Made by a program: the position numbers and the translations under genes. Positions 44,935 to 56,304 of a stretch of DNA of 64,000 nt are shown in pieces (the first letter of the stretch is position 1; every line of letters begins with the position of its first letter). The stretch is taken from assembly GCA_905221605.1 (NCBI GenBank), contig CAJNDS010000055.1, forward strand, positions 179,430-243,429. Reading direction: 5' to 3'. The notes beneath the pieces were generated by a model. The model ran no database searches, was not told the origin of the DNA, and worked only from the letters and a program-made list of their open reading frames with translations. This DNA is from Symbiodinium natans (Eukaryota > Sar > Dinophyceae > Suessiales > Symbiodiniaceae).

Positions 44935-47900
44935 GAGGCCACGCTTTCGTTTTCAGCATTTTGGAATTCATCCCCTAGCTTGCAGAATCGTGTTTGTCTT
45001 GACGTGACGAAAGGACCGAAAACTCCCTGAACATGCCCACTTCCACGTGGATGCATGAAATATTCAGGGTCCAGGGTGTCTTTAGGCAGCATCCTGCGCA
45101 GAAGGTTTTCACAGTTATTCCGGAACCACGTGCGTTGTTTGCCATGGCTCAGAGGGCCGGGCTGCAGCCCAACGCTATCCAACAATGATCCCGACAGACC
45201 CACATGCAACTGACGGAAAGACCAAGAACTGGAAATCATGAGCACCGAAACCACCTCAGCACCAGACAGTCTGCATGAATTCTCTGGCAGAGGTCAAGTT
45301 CCTCGGAGGACGGGAGTTTGGCGGCGTTGCAGCAGTAAGGCTGAAGCACCCTTGCAATGCCCCCATCCCATTCAACTCTTGATGTCAGCAAGCTTTGTGT
45401 CTAGCTCGGGGGCTTGGCGGAAGTAGCACGCTTTGTGGCTTTGTAGCCTGTTAGTAGGCTACCTTGCTATTCGTGCGCAAACAGCTGTTGGAAGTCCTTA
45501 GTAAAGACCCCGAATCAGTTCAAAACCAGATGCATGTCACAGAAGCAGCGTTTCAGCACCTAGAGCCATGTCATGCCATGTCCACAACCCTGCTGGTCAG
45601 GAGTCCCAGCGCACAGTTTGGGATTGCAAATGGCTGGCGGCACCTGCAACTCAAGGCCTCCTCTGGTTGTTTCAGATTCGGCACATCCCGGCACAAGAAT
45701 GAACCACGTGAACTAGCATGAACTTCAGTCGGGGCATTTTGGAGTCTAGGGAAGGCACAAGACCCCAAAGCGAACCCGAATGGAAGCAACTGAATAGAGA
45801 TTCTAAAGTGGGTTTGCTGAACCGTTACCCCGCCTGCCCTACTTGGTCTTCCAGATTCTGCCTCACTTGCCCCGACATCAGCCGAACTTGACTTGGCGGC
45901 GGCATCATTTGCCAAGCTGTCAAACTGGCACTTGTCCCCACTTGTCAACTTTAACATACCGCTTGCTCCGGCCGGAAGTCTGGATCGTCAATCCCGAGGA
46001 CCGGGAGAGTTCTGCCAAGAAGGAGAGAAAGGGGATGACGCAAGTGGGCCGAGAGGCAGAGAACAGTTGGCAGTGGCCGTACAGACTGGGTCGAGTGGGG
46101 CAAAACCAGATAGTGGGCCCCCCCGTGCACGCCCACTGGAATGTTGGTTGTACGGAAACTCATGAGCTTTCTAGAACGCAGGTTTTTAGCACATCCCGAC
46201 TGACGACGTCAGTTCCTTTTCTTGCAGCATTCGGTAGAGTCAGTTAGCTAGATTTGTTTTCGCAAAGTTTACAGTTGCATCGCGACATGCAGGCAAATGG
46301 CGAGCAGTGTCCAGTACATCAGCCGCTTGGCCTTAAGATTAACCACGCATGCTGACCTCGATAGCTCTTCATGGTGAGTGCAGCTCTTGCCGGTCCGCGG
46401 CAACACAGTGTGCAATCAAGTGCAAGCTTCCTCCGCACTGTTGCCTGCGGGCAGCTTGTACCAGAGGGCCCTATGGCCCTGTGGGCTGTGCAAGCCCTCA
46501 ATTCCAAAGTCGAAGATCGGCCTGTCGAACATGCCTCTCTAGGGTCGCGCGTCGGGCATGAGAGTCGATATGAGCATCGGACAAAACTAATGTAAATCCA
46601 ATCTTGTGTTGACCCACCAAGCACGTTGCGCAACGTTCGGCGAACACAGGGTTTTGTCAGTCGCTCAAATGAATCCGGACTTGCTCTGTGCCGACAATGC
46701 CAAGGGCCTAAGCCAAGCCTCTAATCATGTACCTCCTTCCTGAGGAAGGACAAACTTTTCAGAAAGCCGGACGTTCGCAAATACAATTCTACTTTAATTT
46801 TGAGGGTTTATGTGCACCTGGTACTTTTGCGACGTACTCTGTGGCCTCAAAACCGACATCGAGGTCAGCACAATGGCCACCGAGACTGAGTCGGACGTAG
46901 AAGAGGCAACGGTCACAGGCTGCCCCGTGCGGGCCCAAGTTCGGCTTGAGCTTGGCGGTTTTTGAGGTGATGTTCGACGTTCGATGATGTTCGATGTTCA
47001 CAGCTGTTCCCAGTTAGGGTACGGTTCTCTGTCAAACCTTGTCAATGGATTAGGTCACTCTGTCAGTTGGTCGTTTACGCACGCCTGGCCCTGGATCCAT
47101 CAGATGTCGACAGTGATCCCTAAAAGTGGAAGCCTCAAACGCCATTCTGCACTGCCTTGGCTTCTCCGAGCGTGAGTGAGTATAACTCATAGCCTGAAGC
47201 GGGTAGTTAGGAGTGACATGTTCTAAGCGTCGCGTCCTAAGCTAGGCAAAAAAAAGATGGCTTACGTAAGCCCAAGACCGACTTCAAGGATGTAGATCAA
47301 GGCAGCTATGGGGTGACAAAAGCGCCCCAGAAACCGCAAGCTCCAAAATCTTCCCTTTGGTGTGAGGTAGATGTTAAAGTCGGCATGGTTCTTGGGGTTT
47401 CCCGGGCCGCTGGTCGCTGGAGTGCTCAACCTGATCCTGCAGAGAGTGCCCCTGGAGTGCACACTGCCGGGACTATCCCCGGACTGCCCGCCCCACTTTC
47501 TCTGGCCAGCTGCCCGAACATAGTTAATAGTCACCATGATTGGGAGTATTCCTGGAGCGCCTACCCAATTCCAAATGAACCGCGGAATGTCTCGGGAGAA
47601 TCCAATCCCAGATGAAGCCTGCAGTGCCCACATGTTGCTTAGTTTTTCGGGTGGGGACGTTCGAAGTTCGAAGTAGTTGTTCTTTGTTGTGGCTTGACAT
47701 CGAGGCATCCGATGAAGACTCGAGTGCCGCAGCCCCAGTGTACAGTTCTGACAGCCCGGCCGCCCGGCCTGTTCCTGGACTTCTCTCAGGTATGATCCAG
47801 GTGTGATCTGTGTATCTGCACGGCTCAGAGCCTGGACTGGCTGTGAGTTGTGCCTAGGCGCGGGCGCTTGCCAATGTCGTAAGCCACTTGCTACAGCGGG

Positions 47901-50335
47901 ACTAAGTCGACGAAGTCTCGAAGGGCAGCTGTTGAAAGTTTAAACAAGAGTTCGGCATCCAGGAGTTGTGTTGATCCCATTGCCAATCATGTGGACATGT
48001 GTTCTGTTGTGGTTCTGCTCCTTGAAATGTGCTTCTCCCCTGCCAGGTTCCAAGGCCTATGCCTTCTTGTTTCGCACGGCCGACGACGCTTGGTTGCGCA
48101 GGGCACCTCTTGTGGTCGCTCTGGCTGGCAAGTCCTTTCTTCAATGTACAAGCCGGCATGACTAAGGTTGGTTTGTCTCTCCCACGGATGGGATCTCCCA
48201 GGCTGCAATGTTTGCACTGCGGCCCGGAGAAAGTGTGGAAGTCGACTAGGCGTTGGCATACATGCCCGGTTCTGAGGCTGTCTAAATAGGACATCCAAAC
48301 TCAGCCTTGACAAGAGCAATTACAATGAACAGACCCTTTTGGCATGTCAACATATGTGTATATATATATATATATGGTACCAATATATCTCTATGTGAAC
48401 GGCCTCATAACCAAGCCATAGATTTGCCATGCCTGCTGATGCATAAGTGTACCTAACAGATTCCAAGTGTTGGGGCGAATGTGGTGTTGTGCATCAGTCA
48501 TGGCGATACTTTAGCTCCCCAGCTGGTCGTACGAACCGGTTGCCAGTGGGACCACGTACGGTGCGTGGACTCCTGCAGAGTCACGCGATTTCATGGCTGG
48601 CCATGTCCACATGTGCGCGTGTATGGGGAGGGTTCCAGCACCCAAAGTTGACCCAGCTTCCTTCTGGGACTGACAGAAGCATAAAGAATTGTGTTGAAAG
48701 CATGGCACTAGTCCATCCGACCAACCACATGTGCCGTAGTCTAAATGCCTAAGAAGTCCTGGAGAGATGCTGGATGGGTTGTCGCCAAAGGCAGCACAAC
48801 CTAAGTCTTGTGACGAGACAAGCGCCTCGATGAGGTGGGTGATTTCTCCTTAGTGTCTGGCTGTGTGAGGCCGCTTGAGGAGGGGACAATCCACCATCCC
48901 AGGCCGTGGGGGTTTGTGCTGAGATGCGCCAATGTGTTCGGGAGCAAGCCAACAGGCCCCGACAGTGTATCATTGCGCCGTGTGGCATGAGTGTCAACAC
49001 CATTCTTTGCCACTGGCACGTTGCCATGCACTCGCGCTAGGGCTCTAATACATTCTGTTCAAAGCTGTGGTAGTGGTTGCTCAACCTGCGGGCTGAACTA
49101 CGAGGCCTGGCACATAGCCTAGCTATGCCTAGCTCATCTGTCAGGCCTGTAAGCGTAGCATGGCACTTGCGATCGGCCGCGCGATTTATGAATTCAACAT
49201 CACGGCCTTCGCTCTGGTAGAGGTGTGTTAATCTGATAATTCGAGCACGGGGCCAGATCTGACTTCATGGCCTCAGTTGCCGCCTCTTTGCCGTCCGATG
49301 CTCGGCCATTATCACTAGCTGGCACGATTGTCCTTGAGAGTCTGTGGCATGGCGCAGCAGAGGGTGCTGTAATGTGCTGCAGCATGTCATTTGCTTAAGT
49401 GCAGCAATTTCCAAGTTTCGACTGAGGTGACTTTCAGCTGCTTTTCCTTTGCGCTGAGGTGTAGGAGGCCGGGCTCTGGTGGCCATGCGGTTATGCGAAA
49501 GCTGGGGCTTCGGAAGAAAGCTGAAGACAGTCTGCTTTATCTGCTTGTCAGAGGTACCAAAGAAACCTCGAGCTCTTGCAGGGCATCGCCGCAGAAAATA
49601 TGTGACAGAAGCGCCGCTCGGCTGCTGTATTGAGCACCTTTGATGGCTCTACTGATTTTATCGGTTGTGTGATGCCCCTGAGGACTGCGCGCGTGCCTTC
49701 GGAAGAAGTTTTGACCGTACAGTTCTTGGAAGAAGAAGAAGTTGATTGTACAGCAGGGCAACCGCCTTGCAACTCTGCACGGTCGCCTTCAATTAGGCAG
49801 AATTCGGGAGTGAGTGTTCCGGGCGAGTGGTCGTAAGGCAAGTTTGTGCATGAGAGGTGCGCGGACGGACCAAATAGTATCATTCTCAGCTGAAGTCTTA
49901 TCTGTATCTCACCGGGTGAGAGGCATGCAAGGGTCGCCAGGGTTTTCAGTCGGCTGCAGCGGGCCAGCAGACATGCAGGAAGATGTGGAATAAGCCACCC
50001 AGCACTCACAGTGTTTGCAATGACACGAAGTGGATGGTGCTTTATGAAACCTGGTGTTTGCGAGGCTGTGAGAGTGATTTGCTTGGCTGCTGTGTGTGCT
50101 TCCTCTATTCCCATGCTTGGGCCCCAAAAAAGCCAACAACAGCTTAGCGCGGTTCAGTTAAAGGGTCCCGGCAGCTAGTGGCGATTGTTGTTGATGCGAA
50201 AGCCGAATTGCTCATTCAGTTCATGGCGAACATGCATGACTTGTCGTATGATTTGTATGTGAGTCCATGGGCTTGGTAAGAATAGTGGGCATATCAGCCA
50301 CTCGGTGCACATCAGCCACTCGGTGCACTTCCCAG
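44935..50335. other. Mostly without recognisable gene; three weak candidate exons
   Basis: Candidates on the + strand: 45464-45690 (LLEVLSKDPESVQNQMHVTE), about 47701-47789 with good acceptor and GT donor (ASDEDSSAAAPVYSSDSPAA), and 49680-49834 (VPSEEVLTVQFLEEEEVDCT, TAA near the end). None belongs to a family I recognise and no joining exons were found. Minus-strand frames of up to 190 codons (49548-50114) also occur. A TA microsatellite is listed separately. Confidence 0.35.
48354..48377. repeat. TA dinucleotide microsatellite
   Basis: A run of about ten TA units between GTG and GGTACC. Confidence 0.9.
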
Positions 50336-50340
50336 TCAGA

Positions 50341-51977
50341 AACACACACACACACACACACACCTACACCTACACCTACACCTACACCTACACCTACACC
50401 TACACCTACACCTACACCTACACCTACACCTACACCTACACCTACACCTACACCTACACCTACACCTACACACACACACACCAACACACACACATGCCTA
50501 CACACACCTACACACACCTACACATACACACGCCTACACACGCCTACACACGCCTACACACACACACACACACCTACACACACCTACACACACACACACC
50601 TACACACACACACACACACACCTACACACACACACACACCTACACACACACACACACCAACCTACACACACACACACACCTACACTACACACACCACACC
50701 TACACACACACCTACACCTACCACACACACCTACACCTACCCACACCTACACACACCTACACACACACCTACACACACCTACACACACCTACCACACACA
50801 CCCTACACACACTACCCACACACCACACACTACACACACACCACACACACACACACTACACAACACACACACTACACACACACACCACCTACACCTACAC
50901 ACACACACACACCTACACACACACACACACCTACACCTACACACACACACACCCCTCTACACACACACACACCCCTCTACACACACCCCCCTACACACAC
51001 CTACCTACACACACCTACCTACACACACCTACCTACACACACACACCTACACACACCTACAAACACCTACAAACACCTACAAACACCTACACACACCTAC
51101 ACACACACACACCTACACACACACACCTACACACACACACACACACCTACACACACACACACACCTATACACACCTATACACACACCTACACACACCTAC
51201 ACACACCTACACACACCTACACACACCTACACACACCTACACACACCTACACACACCTACACACACCTACACACACACACCTACACACACCTACACACAC
51301 CTACACCTAACACCTACACCTACACCTACACCTACACCTACACCTACACCTACACCTACACCTAACACCTACACCTACACCTACACCTACACCTACACCT
51401 ACACCTACACCTACACCTACACCTACACCTACACCTACACCTACACCTACACACACACACCAACACACACACCTACACACACACACATGCCTACACACAC
51501 CTACACACACCTACACATACACACGCCTACACACGCCTACACACGCCTACACACACACACACCTACACACACCTACACACCCCCCTACACACACCTACCT
51601 ACCCAACGACCTACCTACACACACGTACCTACTACACCCAACCCCTACACACACCTACAAACCCTACAAACACCTCACACACACCTACAACCCTACACAC
51701 ACACACACCTACACCCCACCCACACTACCCACCACACACACACCTACACACCACACACACACCTATACACACCGATAACAACCACCTCCACACACCGACA
51801 CACACCGCACCCACCTACACACACCTACACACACCTACACACACCTACACACACCTACACACACCTACACACACCTACACACACCTACACACACCTACAC
51901 ACACACACACACCTACACACACCTACACACACCTACACACCTACACACCTGCACACCTGCACACCTGCACCTGCACC
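50341..51977. repeat. CA/CCTACA satellite with higher-order duplication
   Basis: About 1.64 kb built only of CA and CCTACA words. Sub-blocks: CA run 50341-50362; nearly perfect CCTACA hexamers 50363-50470; mixed period-8 CCTACACA to about 51300; hexamers again 51303-51450; mixed to 51977. Landmarks such as CATGCC (50493 and 51486) and CATACACACGCC (50523 and 51516) recur exactly 993 bases apart, showing that the left part was duplicated as a block. The 350-560 codon Thr/Pro/His/Tyr frames through it are repeat artefacts. Confidence 0.95.
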
Positions 51978-51986
51978 TACAAATTG

Positions 51987-53120
51987 ATGGGCAGAATGAG
52001 CCTAGGCATGAGAATGGTCTTCTTGTCCTGCCAACTTCTGTGCCAAGCTGCGGACTTCGAAGATTCGATCAGTGCCGATGTCGCCTTTGTGAAAAATGCC
52101 TGTTTCCTTCGCCGCGGCTTTCGCATCCGCCATGGTGCAGACTTTTTCCGTCTCGCACAGTGTTGGTTGCAAGATGATATATCCTCATTCCAGAATTTTG
52201 CGTATGACATATGCTGTTGTGATGAATGGAAACGATCTTACCGATGTTGGACGGAAACGCCTGCCACGCAGCCTCGTCAGACGTTTCGGTACCAATGCTG
52301 TGCGTACCTCTACGGCCCAGGCACACCTTGTCTGAACCGTGCGCGAGATACCCGTCTGCAATTCCCGGGACTGCCTGTGCTAAAGGTTCGGCTTGTTCCA
52401 TCAGACTTCCCATATAGGAGCTACTTTCCAAACCTGCTAACGGAAGCACACTTGCTGGAGCCTTTGCATGGGCAGAATGGTGCCCCTGGCCCGACGCTGT
52501 GTGTTGCCGACATTGGTGCTGGCAACGGTGTAGATTCAGTGGCCCTGTCCCTGATGGGTCATGTCGTGGTTTCGCTAGAGCAGAATGCACGAGAGCTCCA
52601 GTTGCTCAAAGCAAATCGGATGCTGAACAACGTGTCGTTCGAAATTGTCTCTGGCGATTTCACCATGACCAACCTCACCGCAGCATCACTGCTTGAAGCC
52701 AACGGCGGGCAACCATTCGACGTGATTGTCGCCAATTCCCTCACATATCTCCCACAGGAGGTTTTTTTTGGTTTGCTCGACTTGGTGGAGCGCGTTGGAA
52801 CCCAAGATTTCGTGTGGCTTTTGATATGTGGCCGAGAAGTCTATGACCTCTTCGATACTCAACGGGCCAATCGTGAGCTTGCCATGTCTCGCTTCGAGCT
52901 GGTGGATGCAGTCACCTTTGCCAACGTCGGCAACGCTTTCGATTACCGGGTACAGAATGGTCAGCTGAGGCTTTGTGCTCTGCAAAGGCGTGGGCGCTCA
53001 CCAAACGCCTGGCGGTACCGCTGGCCTCGTGCACGTGCAAACGAGATTGTACCCCTAGGGCCATCATGCAAGCCACCGTTGTGGAATTGCTCGGCAGGTG
53101 CTTTCCTTTCTGTCATGTAA
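51987..53120 (+). CDS. Secreted-type SAM-dependent methyltransferase, tandem copy 1
   Basis: Intronless frame of up to 377 residues ending in TAA at 53118-53120. In-frame ATGs lie at 51987, 51996 and 52008; the last follows CCTAG, a possible trans-splice acceptor, and opens a signal peptide (MRMVFLSCQLLCQAADFED). A Cys-rich segment follows (CCCDEWKRSYRCW). The class I Rossmann methyltransferase core shows motif I VADIGAGNG at 52503-52529, the acidic strand-2 end VVSLEQNARELQLLKAN, LNNVSFEIVSGDF, and motif IV-like FDVIVANSLTYLP. The C-terminus is Arg/Pro-rich with two Cys. Substrate unknown; METTL21-like or FkbM-like subfamilies are both possible. The start sits about 10 bases after the CA/CCTACA satellite. 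The stretch 52212-52933 is identical to copy 2 at 53930-54651. Confidence 0.8.
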   Translation: MGRMSLGMRMVFLSCQLLCQAADFEDSISADVAFVKNACFLRRGFRIRHGADFFRLAQCWLQDDISSFQNFAYDICCCDEWKRSYRCWTETPATQPRQTFRYQCCAYLYGPGTPCLNRARDTRLQFPGLPVLKVRLVPSDFPYRSYFPNLLTEAHLLEPLHGQNGAPGPTLCVADIGAGNGVDSVALSLMGHVVVSLEQNARELQLLKANRMLNNVSFEIVSGDFTMTNLTAASLLEANGGQPFDVIVANSLTYLPQEVFFGLLDLVERVGTQDFVWLLICGREVYDLFDTQRANRELAMSRFELVDAVTFANVGNAFDYRVQNGQLRLCALQRRGRSPNAWRYRWPRARANEIVPLGPSCKPPLWNCSAGAFLSVM

Positions 53121-53713
53121 TCAGCTCGAAGGGTGCTTTTGCAATTCCTGCCAAGCACGATGAGGCAGAGGCCGTGAGGACCATGATGGACCATCCTCTC
53201 GATTCTGGAAGAACATCGACCTGCACGTGCTGCAGCGATTGTCCTTAAGGCAATTGCAACACTGGAGCTTTGGCGGCTTCCTTGCTTGCACTCTCCACGT
53301 CCCTTTCGAAGTGAGCACACGGCACCATGCATGCTGCCTTTCGCTTAAAACTTAAAACGCAAAGAGCAACACAAGTCAAAAGTTTTGGGGCTTTGGCAGG
53401 GCCGAACTACAGGGCACATCCGCTGCTGTATGCTGCAGTCGCGCACCTATGATTTCAGCTTCCTGGCTTCTTAGTGCATACTCCTTTCCTGTGGGACCGA
53501 GAGGCCGATAGGTAAGTGCTTGTTAGAGAAGGTAGAGGGAGGAGCACCATGCATCGAAGAACAGGGCACGGGCAAGTCCTTAATTGCAGTGAACCCAGTG
53601 TAGATTGACGTCTCCATGGCTGCGCGGCGAGCAAGCCGAAATCCTCGTCAAGTGGCTGGGACCTTCGGGTGCCGAATGTGTCTCAAGACTCTCAAGACAC
53701 GAGATGGAAGTTG
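53121..53713. other. Spacer between methyltransferase copies
   Basis: About 590 bases without a convincing gene. It shows no visible similarity to the region 5' of copy 1 (a satellite) nor to the region 3' of copy 2, so the duplication does not extend recognisably outside the coding regions. Confidence 0.6.
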
Positions 53714-54838
53714 ATGGGCCGGGATATCAAACTTGCATTTTTGCTCTGGTCACTTTTGTGCTGCGCTTCAGACTTCGAAGACTCGATCAGTGCTGACATC
53801 GCCTTTGTGAAAAACTCCTGGCTTTGGCGACGTGGCCTTCGCTTGCGGCACAACGCAAACTTGTTCCATCTCGGAGGCTGTTGGATGCACGACAGCTTGG
53901 TCCAGTACAGAAATTATCCGTACAACCATTGCTGTTGTGATGAATGGAAACGATCTTACCGATGTTGGACGGAAACGCCTGCCACGCAGCCTCGTCAGAC
54001 GTTTCGGTACCAATGCTGTGCGTACCTCTACGGCCCAGGCACACCTTGTCTGAACCGTGCGCGAGATACCCGTCTGCAATTCCCGGGACTGCCTGTGCTA
54101 AAGGTTCGGCTTGTTCCATCAGACTTCCCATATAGGAGCTACTTTCCAAACCTGCTAACGGAAGCACACTTGCTGGAGCCTTTGCATGGGCAGAATGGTG
54201 CCCCTGGCCCGACGCTGTGTGTTGCCGACATTGGTGCTGGCAACGGTGTAGATTCAGTGGCCCTGTCCCTGATGGGTCATGTCGTGGTTTCGCTAGAGCA
54301 GAATGCACGAGAGCTCCAGTTGCTCAAAGCAAATCGGATGCTGAACAACGTGTCGTTCGAAATTGTCTCTGGCGATTTCACCATGACCAACCTCACCGCA
54401 GCATCACTGCTTGAAGCCAACGGCGGGCAACCATTCGACGTGATTGTCGCCAATTCCCTCACATATCTCCCACAGGAGGTTTTTTTTGGTTTGCTCGACT
54501 TGGTGGAGCGCGTTGGAACCCAAGATTTCGTGTGGCTTTTGATATGTGGCCGAGAAGTCTATGACCTCTTCGATACTCAACGGGCCAATCGTGAGCTTGC
54601 CATGTCTCGCTTCGAGCTGGTGGATGCAGTCACCTTTGCCAACGTCGGCAATGCTTTCGAGTCTGATGTTCAGATGGGCCAGGTCCGCGTTTGTGCTCTG
54701 CAGCGGCGTGGGCGCTCACCCAATGCCTGGCGGTACCGCTGGCCTCGCGCACGTGCAAAGGAGATGGTGCGCCGAGGGGCAGCATGCAAGCCACCGCTGT
54801 GGCGGTGCTCGGCAGATTCCTTCCTTTCTGCGACCTGA
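53714..54838 (+). CDS. Secreted-type SAM-dependent methyltransferase, tandem copy 2
   Basis: Paralogue of the preceding gene, 374 residues from the ATG at 53714 aligned with the start of copy 1 to TGA at 54836-54838. The signal peptide differs in sequence but not in kind (MGRDIKLAFLLWSLLCCASD). Residues after it keep DFEDSISAD but then differ at about four positions in ten up to the CCCDEW motif. From 53930 to 54651 the DNA equals copy 1 base for base, covering the Cys-rich segment and all methyltransferase motifs; then the C-terminal about 60 residues diverge again (NAFESDVQMGQVRVCAL). Same likely role: a secreted or lumenal methyltransferase of unknown substrate. Intronless. Both copies keep open frames and motifs, so both look functional. 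Confidence 0.8.
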   Translation: MGRDIKLAFLLWSLLCCASDFEDSISADIAFVKNSWLWRRGLRLRHNANLFHLGGCWMHDSLVQYRNYPYNHCCCDEWKRSYRCWTETPATQPRQTFRYQCCAYLYGPGTPCLNRARDTRLQFPGLPVLKVRLVPSDFPYRSYFPNLLTEAHLLEPLHGQNGAPGPTLCVADIGAGNGVDSVALSLMGHVVVSLEQNARELQLLKANRMLNNVSFEIVSGDFTMTNLTAASLLEANGGQPFDVIVANSLTYLPQEVFFGLLDLVERVGTQDFVWLLICGREVYDLFDTQRANRELAMSRFELVDAVTFANVGNAFESDVQMGQVRVCALQRRGRSPNAWRYRWPRARAKEMVRRGAACKPPLWRCSADSFLSAT

Positions 54839-55086
54839 ACGACGGGAAGACCTTGTGTCATTAGACTACCGTCGCGTCCGGCACATTCCAGTTTCTTTAC
54901 ATGCTCTTGGCGAGATGCTGGCTGAGACTGACATGGACTGACATACCAACGCCGGCGACAGGGAAGGGGGGCAAGCAGACAATGAGTGTATTCCCTGCAG
55001 TGCGATGTTACTATCAGCTAGGCGGGCGGCAAAAAAGAAACAAAGTGTTTTCTGATTGGGGTTCGAGCTGGAGCCTTGCGAAATGA

Positions 55087-55738
55087 TGGCTTGGGGTAAG
55101 GGGGGGTATAGGGGGGGTACGAGGGGGGTATTAAAGGGGGGGGTAAAGTGGGGGTCGGGGTAATAAAAAACAAAAGCAAAAAAAAAGGAGGGGGGGGGTA
55201 AAATGGTGGGGGTAAATGGGGGGGGTAGGGGGGGTAAGAAAAAGGGGGGTGGGTATTAAGGGCGGAAGGAAGGGGAAGGACGAGGGAATAGAGAAGAGGA
55301 ATAGGAGGGAGAGGGAGAAAGGTGGAGTGGGGAGGAAGGAAAAGGGGGAAGAGTAGTGGGAAGAAGGGGAGTAGGAGAAAGAAGAGGGGGGGGTGAAGGG
55401 GTGGGGGTGAGGGGGGGGTAAGGGGGGGGGGGTGAAAGGGGGGGGTAATGAAAAGGGGGGGGGTAAGGTGGAGGGGGGGGGTAAAGTGGGGCTGGTAAAA
55501 AAATCAGGGGGGGGGGTAAGGGGGGGGTACGCAGGACGGGTGGGGTAGGGGGGGGGGTTAAGGGGAGGGGGGGGGGGGGTAAGCGGGGGGGGTAAGGGGG
55601 GGGTGGTACATGGGGGGGAAGGGGGGTAATGGGGGTAGAAGGAGGGGGGGTTACGCGGAGTATGCGGGGTAAAAAAGGGGGGGGTAAGGGGGGGTAAGGC
55701 GGGGCAAGGCGGGGCAAGGGAGGGAGGGGCAGTCCCCC
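55087..55738. repeat. G-tract array, units of GGGGGGGTAA type
   Basis: About 650 bases, almost purely G, A and T on the + strand, made of runs of 4 to 13 G separated by TAA, TAC, TAAA or purine spacers. The part 55256-55400 is a GA-rich variant. It is strongly asymmetric between strands and dense in possible G-quadruplexes. The 169-codon Pro-rich minus frame is an artefact of this composition. Confidence 0.9.
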
Positions 55739-55740
55739 CC

Positions 55741-55866
55741 CTATTCGCAAATGCAACACACGCATGATGGGTTCGAATTAGAAAGCGTTTGCAACTACAA
55801 TGGTGGGTTTGAAATCATGCCTGAAGCAAGCTTGAACGACCTTGCACGGCTTAACAAGCGGAATCG
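55741..55866 (-). repeat. Dispersed element, inverted copy
   Basis: Read on the minus strand it runs GTTAAGCCGTGCAAGG, CAAGCTTGCTTCAGGCAT, GAACCCATCATGCGTGTG and TTGCATTTGCGAATAG. The same words in the same order appear on the plus strand at 56312-56440, so these two stretches form an inverted pair about 440 bases apart. Confidence 0.75.
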
Positions 55867-56000
55867 GGATGGATAGACCCCTACCAGAAAAGGAGAGGGG
55901 TCTATGCCCCGGATAGGGGTCTATGCCTAGGATCTGCCCCATTGTGTATAGACCCTATCCTGTGCATAGGTACCTATCCGTACCACACACCTAGAGGTCT
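55867..56000. repeat. GGTCTATGCC repeats with hairpin potential
   Basis: GGGGTCTATGCC occurs twice (about 55896 and 55916) and the reverse complement words TATAGACCC and CTATCC follow at 55945-55980, so the stretch can fold on itself. It lies in the loop between the inverted elements. Confidence 0.6.
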
Positions 56001-56106
56001 ACGATGTTCTTACTCGCCGAGACCACCTCCCGAAGCCGGTCTGAGCAAAGCTTCCATTAGGGCTGAGGGTTTCAGGGTCAGGGTTTCAGGGGCCCTAGAT
56101 TCCAAG

Positions 56107-56302
56107 CCCTCGACCCCCCCTTACCCCCCCTTACCCCCCCTTACCACCACCCCCCTTACCCCCCCCCTTACCCCCCCTCTTACCCCCCTTACCCCCCCCC
56201 TTACCCCCTACCTTCCCGTCAATAAACCAACTTCCCCTGTGCCCCCCCCTTCCCCTTCCCCCTCACCCCCCCCCCCCCTTACCCCCCCTTACCCCCTACC
56301 CC
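56107..56302. repeat. C-tract array (TTACCCCCCC), complement of the G-tract array
   Basis: Units of TTACCCCCC and longer C-runs, the reverse complement of the array at 55087-55738, placed in the opposite orientation about 370 bases further on. Confidence 0.9.
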
Positions 56303-56304
56303 CG

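Noticed and set aside
50267-51987. Frames of 347 and 560 codons rich in Thr, Pro, His and Tyr
   Set aside because: They consist only of CA and CCTACA repeats; the methyltransferase frame proper begins after the repeat.
52069-54308. Identical minus-strand frames of 173 codons in both methyltransferase copies
   Set aside because: Shadows of the coding strand; they are identical only because the underlying DNA is identical.
55256-55765. 169-codon Pro-rich frame on the minus strand
   Set aside because: Product of the G-tract array; no complexity and no motif.
55765-55775. GGTTCGAATT word like a tRNA T-loop (B box)
   Set aside because: No acceptor stem, D-loop or anticodon arm around it; it belongs to the dispersed repeat element.
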